DNA from: QHVT01 sp036389275
Lineage (GTDB): Bacteria > Acidobacteriota > Thermoanaerobaculia > Gp7-AA8
Direction: 5' to 3'
DNA length: 64,000 bases
Assembly (NCBI GenBank): GCA_036389275.1
Contig: DASVQE010000068.1
Span: 1 to 64,000, forward strand
Shown here: piece after piece, positions 25,981 to 35,770 of the stretch
Position numbering within the stretch: the stretch's first letter is position 1
How the letters are laid out: each line of letters begins with the position of its first letter
Program-made: the position numbers and the translations under genes
Notes under the pieces: model-generated
What the model was told of the DNA's origin: nothing
The model's input: only the letters and a program-made list of their open reading frames with translations
Database searches by the model: none

Positions 25981-27084
25981 ATGCGCAAATACGTCGACGT
26001 CTTCAAGCAGACCTTCAAGGAGTTCGGCGAGGACAAGGTGCCGCGCCTCGGCGCCGCCTTCGCCTACTACACGATCTTCTCGATCGGTCCGCTGCTGCTG
26101 ATCGCGATCTCCATGGCCGGCCTCTTCCTCGGCCAGGAAGCGGCGCGCGGCGAGGTCTCGCAGGAGCTCGGGAAGTTCTTCGGGCCGAAGATGGCCGAGT
26201 CGCTCGAGCAGATGGTGCAGGCCGCGGCCAAGCCGAAGAGCGGCGTCATCGCCACGATCGTCGGCGTCTTCACCCTGATGCTCGGCGCGTCGGGTGTGTT
26301 CGGCCAGCTCAAGGACGCGCTCAACACCATCTGGAACGTCGAGAAGAAAAAAGCGGGCGGCATCATGGGCTTCATCCGCGAGCGCTTTCTCTCGATGGCC
26401 ATGGTGCTCGGCATCGGCTTCCTGCTGCTGGTCACGCTCCTGCTCGACGCCGTCATCGCCGCGATGGGCGGGCGGCTGGAACGCTACGTCGGCGGCGAGG
26501 CGGTCGCGCACGTGATCGAGCTCGGGCTCTCGTTCGTCGTCGCGGTGGTGCTCTTCGCCGCGATCTTCCGCATCCTGCCCGACCTGAAGATCGCCTGGCA
26601 CGACGTCTGGTTCGGCGCCGCCTTCACCTCGCTCCTCTTCGTCCTCGGCAAATGGGGACTCGGCATCTACCTCGGCAAAGCGGCAGTCGGCTCCGCGTAC
26701 GGCGCGGCCGGCTCGCTGGTGATCCTGCTGGTGTGGGTCTACTGGTCGGCGCAGATCCTCTTCTTCGGCGCCGAGTTCACGCAAGTCTACGCGCGCACGT
26801 TCGGCAGTTTGCGCGGCGACGACTCGAAGCGGCAGGCGCGGGCGCAGGCCGCGCGTCCGGAGGATCGGCCGAAAGCGGAGACGACGCCATCGGGCGCGCC
26901 AGTGCCGGTCGCCGCGCGCGAGACTGCGCCCGCGATCGCGCCAAAACCGCAGAAGTCCGGCGGCATCGCCAAGCTGGCCATCGGCAGCGTGGCCGGCATC
27001 TTCATCGGCGCGCTCCTCGGCGGCATCAGCGCGGTGGTGGTGGTGATCAAGTCGATCAAGAAGCTGCTGATGCCGTTCAAGTAG
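25981..27084 (+). CDS. YihY/BrkB-family inner-membrane protein
   Basis: The 367-residue protein starts MRKYVDVFKQTFKEFGEDKVPRLGAAFAYYT, the BrkB family opening. It has six predicted transmembrane segments, with LKDALNTIWNVEKKK and GSAYGAAGSLVILLVWVYWSAQILFFGAEFTQVYAR motifs. A Pro/Ala-rich linker and an extra hydrophobic segment (about 325-350) extend the C-terminus. Molecular function is unsettled in this family. The open frame begins at 25864, but ATG 25981 starts the family domain. It is one of two BrkB-type genes in the window (see 36464). Confidence 0.88.
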   Translation: MRKYVDVFKQTFKEFGEDKVPRLGAAFAYYTIFSIGPLLLIAISMAGLFLGQEAARGEVSQELGKFFGPKMAESLEQMVQAAAKPKSGVIATIVGVFTLMLGASGVFGQLKDALNTIWNVEKKKAGGIMGFIRERFLSMAMVLGIGFLLLVTLLLDAVIAAMGGRLERYVGGEAVAHVIELGLSFVVAVVLFAAIFRILPDLKIAWHDVWFGAAFTSLLFVLGKWGLGIYLGKAAVGSAYGAAGSLVILLVWVYWSAQILFFGAEFTQVYARTFGSLRGDDSKRQARAQAARPEDRPKAETTPSGAPVPVAARETAPAIAPKPQKSGGIAKLAIGSVAGIFIGALLGGISAVVVVIKSIKKLLMPFK

Positions 27085-27105
27085 CGCGGCCATACAATCC
27101 GCCGC

Positions 27106-27795
27106 GTGCGCGCACCCGTCGTCGCGAAGATCCTGCTCGCCGCGGCGCTCCTGGTCGCGTTCATCCTGGCCGTGCGCCTCCTGCCGCTCGGCGCCTGGGT
27201 CGCGCAGTTCCAGACCTGGGTGCGCAGCATCGGCGTCCTCGGCTACGTCGTCTACGTGCTCGTCTACGTCCTCTTCTGTCTTCTCTTTCTTCCTGCTTCT
27301 CCGCTGACTTTCGGCGCAGGCGCCGCGTTCGGATTCGTCGGCGGGACGATCGTCGTGATCGTCGGCGCGACCTGCGGCGCGGCCGCGTCGTTCCTGCTCG
27401 CGCGCACGTCGATGCGCAAACGGATCGAGTCGATGACGGCGCAGAACGCGAAGTTCCGCGCGCTCGACCGCGCCATCTCCCGCGAAGGCGCGAAGATCGT
27501 CTTCCTCGTGAGACTCGCGCCCGTCTTCCCATTCGCCTACATCAACTTCGCTTTCGGCCTGACCGGCATCCGCTTTCTGCCGTACCTCGCCGCGACGTTC
27601 CTCGGCATCATTCCGGCGACCGTTGCGTTTGTATGGATCAGCGCCGCCGCGGCGCGCGCGGCCACGTCCGAGCTCAGCACGACGCGCCTCATCATCAACA
27701 TCGCAGGTGTCGTCGTGGCCATCGTCGTGGTCGTCTTCGTCACGCGTATCGCCACGCGGGCGATCCGCCGCGCCGGTGTCGAAGAGGAGACGTAG
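27106..27795 (+). CDS. TVP38/TMEM64 (DedA-like) membrane protein
   Basis: The 229-residue protein has about six membrane segments. The VTT-domain core is present: LPASPLTFGAGAAFGFVGGTIVVIVGATCGAAASFLLAR, then VFLVRLAPVFPFAYINFAFGLTGI. Family members are proposed lipid scramblase or transport proteins. The GTG start at 27106 is the only plausible one after the BrkB stop. It is co-directional with its neighbours, with a 24-base gap to tal-pgi. Confidence 0.85.
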   Translation: MRAPVVAKILLAAALLVAFILAVRLLPLGAWVAQFQTWVRSIGVLGYVVYVLVYVLFCLLFLPASPLTFGAGAAFGFVGGTIVVIVGATCGAAASFLLARTSMRKRIESMTAQNAKFRALDRAISREGAKIVFLVRLAPVFPFAYINFAFGLTGIRFLPYLAATFLGIIPATVAFVWISAAAARAATSELSTTRLIINIAGVVVAIVVVVFVTRIATRAIRRAGVEEET

Positions 27796-27819
27796 AATGA
27801 CCGCCTTCGGAGGCACGAG

Positions 27820-30597
27820 ATGACCAATCCATTAGCGCAACTTCCCAAGATGGGGCAGAGCGTCTGGTACGACCAGATGGAGCGCAAGCTCGTCACCACC
27901 GGCGCGCTGCAGAAGATGATCGAGGAGGACGACCTGCGCGGCCTCACCTCGAATCCGACCATCTTCGAGAAAGCGATCGGCGGCAGCGACGACTACGACG
28001 CGCAACTGCGCATGCTCGCCTCGCAGGGGAAGTCGCGCGACGAGATCTACGACGAGCTGGTCATCGAAGACATCGGCAAAGCGGCCGACCTCTTCCGCCC
28101 CGTGTACGACAAGACCGGCGGCGACGACGGCTACGTCAGCCTCGAGGTCTCGCCGATCTTCGCGCGCGATACGCAGGGCACGGTGGCCGAGGCCAAGCGC
28201 CTCTTCACGAAGGTGGCGCGACCGAACGTGATGATCAAGATTCCGGCGACGCCCGAAGGCATCCCGGCCATCGAGACCGCCATCTACACCGGCATCAACA
28301 TCAACATCACCCTGATCTTCTCGAACGAGGTCTACGCGCAGGTGATCGAAGCGTACCTGCGCGGCCTCGAGCGCCGCGTCGCGAACAGTCTCCCCATCGG
28401 CTATCTCGCCTCGGTGGCCAGCTTCTTCGTCAGCCGCATCGACGCGCAGGCGGACAAGCAGATCGAGGCGCGGCTCAAAGACGATCCGTCGCTCGAGTCG
28501 CTGCTCGGCAAAGTGGCCATCGCCAATGCGAAGCTCGCGTATCAGCAGTTCAAGGAAGCGTTCAGCAGCGAGCGCTATCTGGCGTTGCGCGCGAAAGGCG
28601 CGCGCGTGCAGCGGCCGCTCTGGGCTTCGACCGGCACGAAGAATCCGAAGTACAGCGACGTGGTCTACATCGAGTCGCTGATCGGCGCCGACACGGTCAA
28701 CACGATTCCGCCGGCGACGTACAACGCGTTCAAAGACCACGGCCGGGTGCAGGCGACGATCGAACAGGATCTCGACGAAGCGCGCCGCGTGATCGACACG
28801 TTCCGCGGCAAAGGCTTCTCGCTCGACGACATCACGCGCAAGCTCACCGAGGACGGCGTGAAGTCGTTCGATGAATCGTTTGCGCAGCTCGTGAACACCA
28901 TCGAGGCGCGGCGCGACGCGGTGGCGCGCGCGCTGCCGGAGCGCCTGACGCTGCACGGCATCGCGCCGAACGCGCTCGACGAGATCGTCACGCGCGCCGA
29001 AAAAGAAAAGTGGGTGCCGCGCATCTGGTCGAAAGAGGCGGCGCTCTGGAAGAGCGAAGAGGAGCACCGCAAGACCATCGACAACGCCCTCGGCTGGCTG
29101 CACGTGGCCGAGCAGGTGCAGACGCAGATGCGCGCCGTGGCCGAGATCATCGATCACACCCGGCGCGAGTTCGACAAGGTGGTGGTCCTCGGCATGGGTG
29201 GCTCGAGCCTCTGCTCCGAGGTCGTGCGCCGGCTCTTCGGAAAACGGGAAGGATGGCCGGAGCTGCTCGTCCTCGACTCCACGGTGCCGGAGGCGGTGCA
29301 GGCGCTCGAGGCGAAGCTCGAGCTCGCGCGCACGCTCTTCATCGTCGCCTCGAAGTCGGGCACGACCACCGAGCCGCTGATGTTCCAGCGCTACTTCTAC
29401 GATCGCGTGCGCGCCGTCCGCGGCGACGCCGCCGCGCGGCAGTTCATCGCCATCACCGATCCGCAGACCAAGCTCGCCGCCGACGCGATGGCCGCGGGCT
29501 ATCGCATGACCGTGCTGAACATGCCCGACATCGGCGGACGCTACTCCGCGCTGTCGTATTTCGGACTCGTGCCGATGGCGCTCACCGGCGTCGACACGAC
29601 CACGCTGCTCGATCGGGCCGTGCACGCCGGCCACATCTCCACCATTCCGCAGATCCGGAAAAATCCTGCCGCACTCCTCGGCGTGGTCATCGGTGCGATG
29701 GCGCTGCAAGGCCGCGACAAGCTCACGCTGATCACGCCGCGTCCGCTCGACACCCTCGGATTGTGGGTCGAGCAGCTCATCGCCGAGAGCACCGGGAAGG
29801 AAGGCAAGGGCATCGTCCCGATCGCCGGCGAGCCGCCACTCAAAGCGAGCGAGTACGGCAACGACCGTCTCTTCGTCTGCGTGCGCCTGCGCGCCTCCGA
29901 CGAGACCGCGCGCCTGCGCGAGCTCACCGACGCCGGCCATCCGGTCGTCGATTTCGTGCTCGAAGACGCGCTCGATCTCGGCGAGACGTTTTTCGTCTGG
30001 GAGTTTGCCACCGCCATCGCCGGCAAGATCCTCGGCATCAATCCGTTCGACCAGCCGAACGTGCAGGAGTCGAAGGACAACACCAAAGCACTGCTCGAGG
30101 AGTACACGAGCAGCGGGAAGATGAGCGGCGACGACGACTCGGCCGCGCATCACCCCAAAGTGGGCGACGCCGACGCCATCGCCTCGCTGCTCGCACAGGT
30201 GCGCGCCGGCGACTACGTCGCGCTCACGCAATACTTCGGCGAGACCTCGTCGCGCGAAGAGCGCATCCGCGAGATCCGCGAAACGATCGCGCGCGAGCTG
30301 CACGTGGCCACGACCAGCGGCTACGGCCCGCGCTTCCTCCATTCGACCGGACAGTTGCACAAGGGCGGCGGCGCGAACGGCGTCTTCCTCCAGCTCACCG
30401 GCGGCCCCGGCAACGACGTGCCGCTGCCGGAGGAGAAGTTCACCTTCGGCGTGCTCGCGCGCGCGCAGGCCATCGGCGACTTCCAGTCGCTGATGAAGCG
30501 CGATCGCCGCGCGCTCTCGATCGATCTGGGTCGCGACGTCGACGACGGCTTGAAGCGCCTCGCCGAGGCGGTCAAGAACGCGGTGGTGCGGGCATGA
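27820..30597 (+). CDS. bifunctional transaldolase / glucose-6-phosphate isomerase
   Basis: This 925-residue fusion combines two sugar-phosphate enzymes. Transaldolase occupies about residues 1-370, with LTSNPTIFEKAIGG at 43-56 and the Schiff-base Lys140 in MIKIPATPEG. Glucose-6-phosphate isomerase follows from about 375 to the end, with VLGMGGSSLCSEVVRR and VASKSGTTTEP. The fusion links the pentose phosphate pathway to glycolysis in one polypeptide. A GGAGG ribosome site precedes the ATG at 27820. The stop overlaps the start of gnd, so both work together in pentose phosphate metabolism. Confidence 0.94.
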   Translation: MTNPLAQLPKMGQSVWYDQMERKLVTTGALQKMIEEDDLRGLTSNPTIFEKAIGGSDDYDAQLRMLASQGKSRDEIYDELVIEDIGKAADLFRPVYDKTGGDDGYVSLEVSPIFARDTQGTVAEAKRLFTKVARPNVMIKIPATPEGIPAIETAIYTGININITLIFSNEVYAQVIEAYLRGLERRVANSLPIGYLASVASFFVSRIDAQADKQIEARLKDDPSLESLLGKVAIANAKLAYQQFKEAFSSERYLALRAKGARVQRPLWASTGTKNPKYSDVVYIESLIGADTVNTIPPATYNAFKDHGRVQATIEQDLDEARRVIDTFRGKGFSLDDITRKLTEDGVKSFDESFAQLVNTIEARRDAVARALPERLTLHGIAPNALDEIVTRAEKEKWVPRIWSKEAALWKSEEEHRKTIDNALGWLHVAEQVQTQMRAVAEIIDHTRREFDKVVVLGMGGSSLCSEVVRRLFGKREGWPELLVLDSTVPEAVQALEAKLELARTLFIVASKSGTTTEPLMFQRYFYDRVRAVRGDAAARQFIAITDPQTKLAADAMAAGYRMTVLNMPDIGGRYSALSYFGLVPMALTGVDTTTLLDRAVHAGHISTIPQIRKNPAALLGVVIGAMALQGRDKLTLITPRPLDTLGLWVEQLIAESTGKEGKGIVPIAGEPPLKASEYGNDRLFVCVRLRASDETARLRELTDAGHPVVDFVLEDALDLGETFFVWEFATAIAGKILGINPFDQPNVQESKDNTKALLEEYTSSGKMSGDDDSAAHHPKVGDADAIASLLAQVRAGDYVALTQYFGETSSREERIREIRETIARELHVATTSGYGPRFLHSTGQLHKGGGANGVFLQLTGGPGNDVPLPEEKFTFGVLARAQAIGDFQSLMKRDRRALSIDLGRDVDDGLKRLAEAVKNAVVRA

Positions 30598-32006
30598 GCA
30601 ACGCGCAGTTCGGCATGATCGGCCTCGCCGTGATGGGCTCGAATCTCGCGCTCAACGTCGAGGAGCACGGCTTCCGCGTCGCCGTCTGGAATCGCGAGCC
30701 GGACAAGACCGACAAGTTCGTGGCGTCGAACGCCGGCAAGCAGTTCACCGCCACGAAGACGCTCGAGGAGCTCGTCGGCGCGCTCGAGCGCCCGCGCCGG
30801 ATCATGCTGATGATCAAGGCCGGCGCGCCGGTCGACGAGATGCTGGACAAGCTGATGCCGCTGCTCGACGACGGCGACGTCGTCATCGACGGCGGCAACT
30901 CCTGGTTCAAGGATACGCAGCAGCGCGCCTCGCGCCTCATCGCGCGCAATCTCCACTTCGTCGGCTCGGGCGTTTCCGGCGGCGAGGACGGCGCGCGCTT
31001 CGGTCCGTCGCTGATGCCGGGCGGCACGAAGGAGTCGTGGGAGTGCATCCGTTCGATCTTCGAAGCGATCGCCGCGCGCAGCGACTCCGGACCGTGCGTC
31101 ACGTACTGCGGTCCGGACGGCGCCGGCCACTTCGTGAAGATGGTGCACAACGGGATCGAGTACGGCGACATGCAGCTCATCGCCGAGGCGTACGACCTGC
31201 TGCGAAGAGGCCTCTCGTGTGATGCAAACGAGCTCGCCGATATTTTCACCTCGTGGAACGACGGCCCGCTGCAGTCGTTCCTGATCGAGATCACCGCGAA
31301 GATCTTCCGCGTGCGCGACCCGCAGAGTGGCGGGCCGCTGGTCGACAAGGTCCTCGACAAAGCGGGACAGAAGGGCACCGGCAAGTGGACCGCGCAGGTC
31401 GCGCTCGACCTCGGCATCCCCATCCCGACCATCGCCGCCGCCATCGACGCGCGCGTGCTCTCGTCGATGAAGAGCGAGCGCGTCGCCGCGGCTCCGCTCC
31501 TCGGCGGTCCATCGGTCGTCCATCCGTCCGATCGCAAGCAGTTCATCAGCGACGTGCACGACGCGCTCTACGCCGCGAAAGTCTGCTCGTACGCGCAAGG
31601 CATGGCCCTGATCCAGGCCGGCAGCCGCGAGTGGAAGTGGGACATCGACATGCGCGAGATCGCGCGCATCTGGAAGGCCGGCTGCATCATCCGCGCGAAG
31701 TTCCTCGACTCGATCATGCGCGCCTACGAGCGCCGCGCCGACCTCGCGAACCTGCTCCTCGACGACGCCTTCCGTTCGGACCTGGCGACCTCGCAGGAAG
31801 CCTGGCGCCGCTGCACCAGCTTCGCCCAGACCAGCGGCATCGCCGTCCCGGCCTTCTCGGCATCGCTCGCCTACTACGACAGCTACCGCACCGCCGACCT
31901 CCCGCAGAATCTCACGCAAGCCCAACGCGACTTCTTCGGCGCCCACACCTACCAACGCAACGACCAGGGAGCCGACACGCCGTTCGTGCACACGGATTGG
32001 GAGTGA
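30594..32006 (+). CDS. gnd: 6-phosphogluconate dehydrogenase, decarboxylating
   Basis: Gnd oxidises 6-phosphogluconate to ribulose 5-phosphate. The 470-residue protein has the dinucleotide motif GLAVMGSNLALN near the N-terminus, VIDGGNSWFKDT, GSGVSGGEDGARFGPSLMPGG and the catalytic segment GHFVKMVHNGIEYGDMQ. The C-terminal tail FFGAHTYQRND is also typical. The ATG at 30594 overlaps the tal-pgi stop (ATGA). The coding frame upstream of 30594 is a shadow of tal-pgi. Confidence 0.95.
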   Translation: MSNAQFGMIGLAVMGSNLALNVEEHGFRVAVWNREPDKTDKFVASNAGKQFTATKTLEELVGALERPRRIMLMIKAGAPVDEMLDKLMPLLDDGDVVIDGGNSWFKDTQQRASRLIARNLHFVGSGVSGGEDGARFGPSLMPGGTKESWECIRSIFEAIAARSDSGPCVTYCGPDGAGHFVKMVHNGIEYGDMQLIAEAYDLLRRGLSCDANELADIFTSWNDGPLQSFLIEITAKIFRVRDPQSGGPLVDKVLDKAGQKGTGKWTAQVALDLGIPIPTIAAAIDARVLSSMKSERVAAAPLLGGPSVVHPSDRKQFISDVHDALYAAKVCSYAQGMALIQAGSREWKWDIDMREIARIWKAGCIIRAKFLDSIMRAYERRADLANLLLDDAFRSDLATSQEAWRRCTSFAQTSGIAVPAFSASLAYYDSYRTADLPQNLTQAQRDFFGAHTYQRNDQGADTPFVHTDWE

Positions 32007-32007
32007 T

Positions 32008-32023
32008 GGAACGGATGCGTTCC
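32008..32023 (+). other. short hairpin after gnd
   Basis: GGAACG and CGTTCC form a 6-bp stem with a GATG loop directly after the gnd stop. There is no T-tract, so it is at most a weak terminator or mRNA 3'-end stabiliser separating gnd from the small secreted-peptide gene. Confidence 0.4.
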
Positions 32024-32070
32024 TTGACTCCATAAGGACGGAGATCCATTTTGGTGGAAGGAGGTGATTC

Positions 32071-32394
32071 ATGCGCCGAGCTCTGCCGCTGCTGGTTTTG
32101 CTGGTTGTCGTTGGCTTTGCGCCGACGGCCAGCGCCTGCCTGATCTGCCACTGGCACGACTCGTTCGACTACGGGTGGTGCGACCTGCCGCCGAACAATA
32201 GCTGGGGCTACGACGAGTGCACGATGCGCACGGTCAATGGCCATGAGATCTGCTCCTCCGGCCAGTCGATGTGCTACTACACGGAGGTCGGCGGCGGCGG
32301 ATACGGCGGCGGTGGCACGGGCGGCGGCGGCGACGTTTGCTACTCCCGATTCGGCTGCCCGCCGGAGTGCTTCTCCTGCGGCGGCTTGTACTGA
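32071..32394 (+). CDS. small secreted Cys-rich, Gly-rich protein
   Basis: The 107-residue product is unrecognised. It has a clear signal peptide (MRRALPLLVLLVVVGFAPTASA) and a mature part with ten cysteines (CLIC, WC, EC, IC, MC, VC, GC, EC, SC), enough for five disulfides. A Gly-rich run lies near residues 72-86. An excellent Shine-Dalgarno (GGAAGGAGGTGAT, 32053-32066) suggests strong translation. The next gene, a secreted repeat protein, starts two bases after its stop, so the two are probably exported together. Confidence 0.72.
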   Translation: MRRALPLLVLLVVVGFAPTASACLICHWHDSFDYGWCDLPPNNSWGYDECTMRTVNGHEICSSGQSMCYYTEVGGGGYGGGGTGGGGDVCYSRFGCPPECFSCGGLY

Positions 32395-32396
32395 TC

Positions 32397-34502
32397 GTGC
32401 GCGTCGCCATCGTCGCGGCACTGCTCGTCGCCGTTGCCGCGCACGCGGATGTCGTGCAGGTGACGGTGGAGGTGCGCAACGGCGGCACGCTCGGGTCGGG
32501 CGCGCTGCGCGTTCGCGACGTCGCCTCGAAGGCGGAGCCGCGCGTCATCCCGTTGGAGCAGGGCGTCGCGCGCATCGACAACGCCGCGAACGCGACGCTC
32601 GAGGTTGAGCTGGCGGTGGACGGTTGGTGGTCGCCGCAACGCATCGTGACGGCGGGAACCTCCGCGATCGCGCTGCCGGTGTGGCGCACCGGTGTCGTCA
32701 CCGGCAGCTTCGCCGCACCGGCGGAGGTGACGCTGAGCGTCGAAGCTCCGCCCGATGAGACGAGCGCGATCGAGCGCGGCACCACGTTTTCGTGCACGAC
32801 GAGCGGCGCGCGCTGGTCGTGCAACGTGCCGGCGACGGAGCTCGATCTGGTGGTGCGGCCGTCCGGCTTCGCGCCGCATTACGCATGGGGCGTGAAGGTC
32901 GCGCCGGCGAAGACGACGAGCCTCGGCACGTTGCCGCTGCGCGAAGGCGCGTCCGTCATCGCGTGGCTCGCGACAAAGCAGCGCGGCCTGCCGGCACGCG
33001 CGCGGCTGGTGCGCGCTGCGAACACGAGCGCCGGCGCCGGTTTCAATCCCGCGCTGCTGCTGCCGGTGGCGGAGGCGGACTTCAGCAAGCGAGGCGCGGT
33101 GCAGCTCGTACCGGTGCCGCCGGGTGTCTACACGCTGGAAGTGCTCGCCAACGGATTCGCGCCGGCGCACGCGTTTCCAATCGAGGTCTACGAGTCGCGC
33201 GAGACGAGCCTCCGCCGCGGCGTCGAGCTGCGACCGCCGCTCACGCTGCGCGTCGCCGTCACACCGCCGCTCGATCCATACGGCAAGCGGTGGACGATCG
33301 CCGTAGAACGGCAAAACGACTTCGGCTCCGGCGGAGAGCTCGCCGCCGTCCAGCAGGCCGACGAGCGCGGCGCGCTGGCGCTGGCCGGCCGCAGCGCCGG
33401 CCGTTACGTGCTGCGGGTGAAAGACTCGCGCGCCAACGCCTGGTTCTACGACGACTGGTTCGTCACCAGCGAAGCCGACGCGCAAAAGCAGGTCGCGCTC
33501 GAGTCGCTCGAGGTCGAAGGGACCGTCACGCACGGCCACGATCCGCTCGCGGCCACGCTGCACTTCGGCGGCAGATACGGTGCCGTGCGCATCGACACCA
33601 CCTCCGATGCCGACGGCGCATTCCACGTGACGTTGCCGCGCGGCGGCAAATGGCCGGTGCAGGTCGTCGCCGGCACGCTCGACACGATCGTTTCCGTCGT
33701 CGTGCCGGAGCGCGGCAAACAGCTCGCGCTGCACGTTCCGAAGACGGTCGTGGCCGGCGCGGTCATCGGCGCGAACGGCGAGCTCGTTCCGGGTGCGCGC
33801 GTCACGCTGCTCGTTCCCAACAACGCGCTGCCGACGCGCGCCGACGAGCACGGCCGCTTCCGTTTCGAAGGCGTGCCGTTCGGCCGGACGCAGATCATGG
33901 CCCGTCGCGGCGACGACACCGAGTCGACGCCCTGGATTCCGCTCGAGCTCACGCCCGAGACCGCGGTGCAGGATCGTCTGGAGCTGGAGTTGATCCCGAC
34001 GCGCATCCTCATCGGACAGGTGATGTCGCAGGGGCGGCCCGTCGCCGGCGCGGCCGTCAACATCTGGCCATTGCACGTCGATCACAGCGGCGCGAACACC
34101 GTCACCGATCGCGACGGCCGATTCAGCGTGCGGCTGCCGGAGACGACGCGCCGCATCGCCGCCGTCGTCGCTGCGCCCGGCAACGCTCTGCAGACGTTCG
34201 AGACCGACATCGGCTCGCGGCCGCCGGTGTTCGAGCTGACGCCGCACGGCGGCACGATCGAGCTCGCGCTGCCGCCCGGGTACGAAGGCCTGCAGGTGAC
34301 GCAGGACGCGCAGACGATCGCGCACGTCATGCGCAACTGGGCCGTCGCGCACGGCGAGCCGCTCGACGCGGCTCAGCATCTCCGCATTCCCGACGTCGCG
34401 CCTGGCGTGATCCGCGCCTGCGTCACCGTCGACGGCGCACAACGATGCAGCGAAGGGCAACTCGCCGCGGGCGCGGTCCTGCGCCTCGACCTCGACCGCT
34501 GA
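32397..34502 (+). CDS. secreted protein with carboxypeptidase-regulatory-like repeats
   Basis: The 701-residue protein starts at GTG 32397 with a signal peptide (RVAIVAALLVAVAAHA). It contains several Ig-like beta-sandwich repeats of the carboxypeptidase-regulatory type, recognisable from VTLLVPNNALPTRADEHGRF..FEGVPFG and VAGAAVNIW...TVTDRDGRFSVRLPE. No catalytic domain is seen, so it is likely a surface or periplasmic adhesion or scaffold protein. It is the partner of the upstream Cys-rich peptide. It converges on the phospholipase D gene with no gap. Confidence 0.75.
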   Translation: MRVAIVAALLVAVAAHADVVQVTVEVRNGGTLGSGALRVRDVASKAEPRVIPLEQGVARIDNAANATLEVELAVDGWWSPQRIVTAGTSAIALPVWRTGVVTGSFAAPAEVTLSVEAPPDETSAIERGTTFSCTTSGARWSCNVPATELDLVVRPSGFAPHYAWGVKVAPAKTTSLGTLPLREGASVIAWLATKQRGLPARARLVRAANTSAGAGFNPALLLPVAEADFSKRGAVQLVPVPPGVYTLEVLANGFAPAHAFPIEVYESRETSLRRGVELRPPLTLRVAVTPPLDPYGKRWTIAVERQNDFGSGGELAAVQQADERGALALAGRSAGRYVLRVKDSRANAWFYDDWFVTSEADAQKQVALESLEVEGTVTHGHDPLAATLHFGGRYGAVRIDTTSDADGAFHVTLPRGGKWPVQVVAGTLDTIVSVVVPERGKQLALHVPKTVVAGAVIGANGELVPGARVTLLVPNNALPTRADEHGRFRFEGVPFGRTQIMARRGDDTESTPWIPLELTPETAVQDRLELELIPTRILIGQVMSQGRPVAGAAVNIWPLHVDHSGANTVTDRDGRFSVRLPETTRRIAAVVAAPGNALQTFETDIGSRPPVFELTPHGGTIELALPPGYEGLQVTQDAQTIAHVMRNWAVAHGEPLDAAQHLRIPDVAPGVIRACVTVDGAQRCSEGQLAAGAVLRLDLDR

Positions 34503-35768
34503 TCACAACTGCGGCTTCAGCCACCCGGCCACCCGCTCCTTCACCCGATCCATCCACGGCCGCTGCAGCCAGCGGCGGCGGGTGATTTCTTCGCTGCGGG
34601 CGAGGTCTTCGAAGAACATCTTTTCCATCTGCGCGGCGAGGCCTTCGTCGTAGATGTTCACGTTCACTTCGTCGTTGAGGCGGAAGGAGCGGTCGTCGAA
34701 ATTCGAGGAGCCGACGGAGGTCCAGATGCCGTCCACCACCATCGTCTTCGCGTGCATCATCGTCGGCTGGTACTCGAAGACGCGGATGCCGCGGCGCAGG
34801 AGATGGCCGTAGAAGAGGCGGCCGGCGTGGCGGACGATCGGGACGTCGGTGAACTCGCCGGGGACGATCACGCGCACGTCGACGCCGCGCCGCACCGCGC
34901 CTTCGAGCGCGCGGATCGTGTCGAGGTCGGGGACGAAGTAGGCGCTCGACAGGTAGATCGACTTCTGCGCGGAGACGATCGAGACGATGTAGAGCAACTT
35001 CACCGCCGACGAGCCTTCCGACGGCGACGACTTGAGCACCTGCGTGAGCTGCGTGCCGCGCGGCGCGAGCTGCGGAAAGTAATCGAGGCCGGTCAGCAGC
35101 TCGCCGCGGCTCTTGACCCAGTTGTCCATGAACGCGAACTGCATCTGCGTCACCACCGGCCCTTCGACGCGCACGACGGTCTCGCGCCAGTGGTCGCGCG
35201 TGTCGGCGTCGCCGAGCCAGGTGTCGGCGATGCCGACGCCGCCGGAGAAGCCGACCTCGCCGTCGACGATCAGCAGCTTGCGGTGGGTGCGGTGGTTCGC
35301 ACGCGAGAGCGTGTACCAGCGGATTGGATGGAACCATTCCACGCGCACGCCGTTGCGCTGGAGAAAATCGATCATGTCGTGCGACATCGGTCCGCTGCCG
35401 ACCGCGTCGAGGACGACGTTCACTTTCACCCCGGCCCGCGCCCGTTCCGCCAGCGCCTCGGCGAAGGTGCGCCCGATCTCGCCGTCCCAGTAGATGTAGA
35501 ACTCGAGGTTGATGGTCTTCTTCGCCGCGCGGATCGCGCCGAGCATCGACGGGAAGATCTGCACGCCGTTGCGCAGGATCTCGACGCGGTTCCCTTCGGA
35601 CAGCGGCGCGCCGGTCAGCGCGTACATCGTCTGCAGGAAGGCCACGTCGCGCACGCCGAACTGATGCTTCATGTGATAGCGCATCGGCCGGCGCCGCCGC
35701 ACCACCGGCAGCGGCGGACGTCCCGGATAGCGCGGCGGCTTGCGGCGGCGGAAGAGCGTGAGCCCCAT
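34503..35768 (-). CDS. phospholipase D family cardiolipin synthase
   Basis: The 421-residue protein carries two HKD motifs: HRTHRKLLIVDG at about 173-184 and MMHAKTMVVDGIWTSVGSSNFD at about 345-366. It also has the cardiolipin-synthase spacing and NLEFYIYWDGEIGRTFAEAL. The usual N-terminal transmembrane pair is missing; the N-terminus is instead basic and Pro/Arg-rich, like short-form cardiolipin synthases. The start at 35768 lies two bases after the DUF4112 stop, so both are co-transcribed. Confidence 0.88.
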   Translation of the reverse strand: MGLTLFRRRKPPRYPGRPPLPVVRRRRPMRYHMKHQFGVRDVAFLQTMYALTGAPLSEGNRVEILRNGVQIFPSMLGAIRAAKKTINLEFYIYWDGEIGRTFAEALAERARAGVKVNVVLDAVGSGPMSHDMIDFLQRNGVRVEWFHPIRWYTLSRANHRTHRKLLIVDGEVGFSGGVGIADTWLGDADTRDHWRETVVRVEGPVVTQMQFAFMDNWVKSRGELLTGLDYFPQLAPRGTQLTQVLKSSPSEGSSAVKLLYIVSIVSAQKSIYLSSAYFVPDLDTIRALEGAVRRGVDVRVIVPGEFTDVPIVRHAGRLFYGHLLRRGIRVFEYQPTMMHAKTMVVDGIWTSVGSSNFDDRSFRLNDEVNVNIYDEGLAAQMEKMFFEDLARSEEITRRRWLQRPWMDRVKERVAGWLKPQL

Positions 35769-35770
35769 CG

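Noticed and set aside
29010..30593. N-terminal extension of 6-phosphogluconate dehydrogenase by over 500 codons
   Set aside because: That part of the frame is the shadow of tal-pgi. The Gnd family N-terminus begins exactly at ATG 30594.
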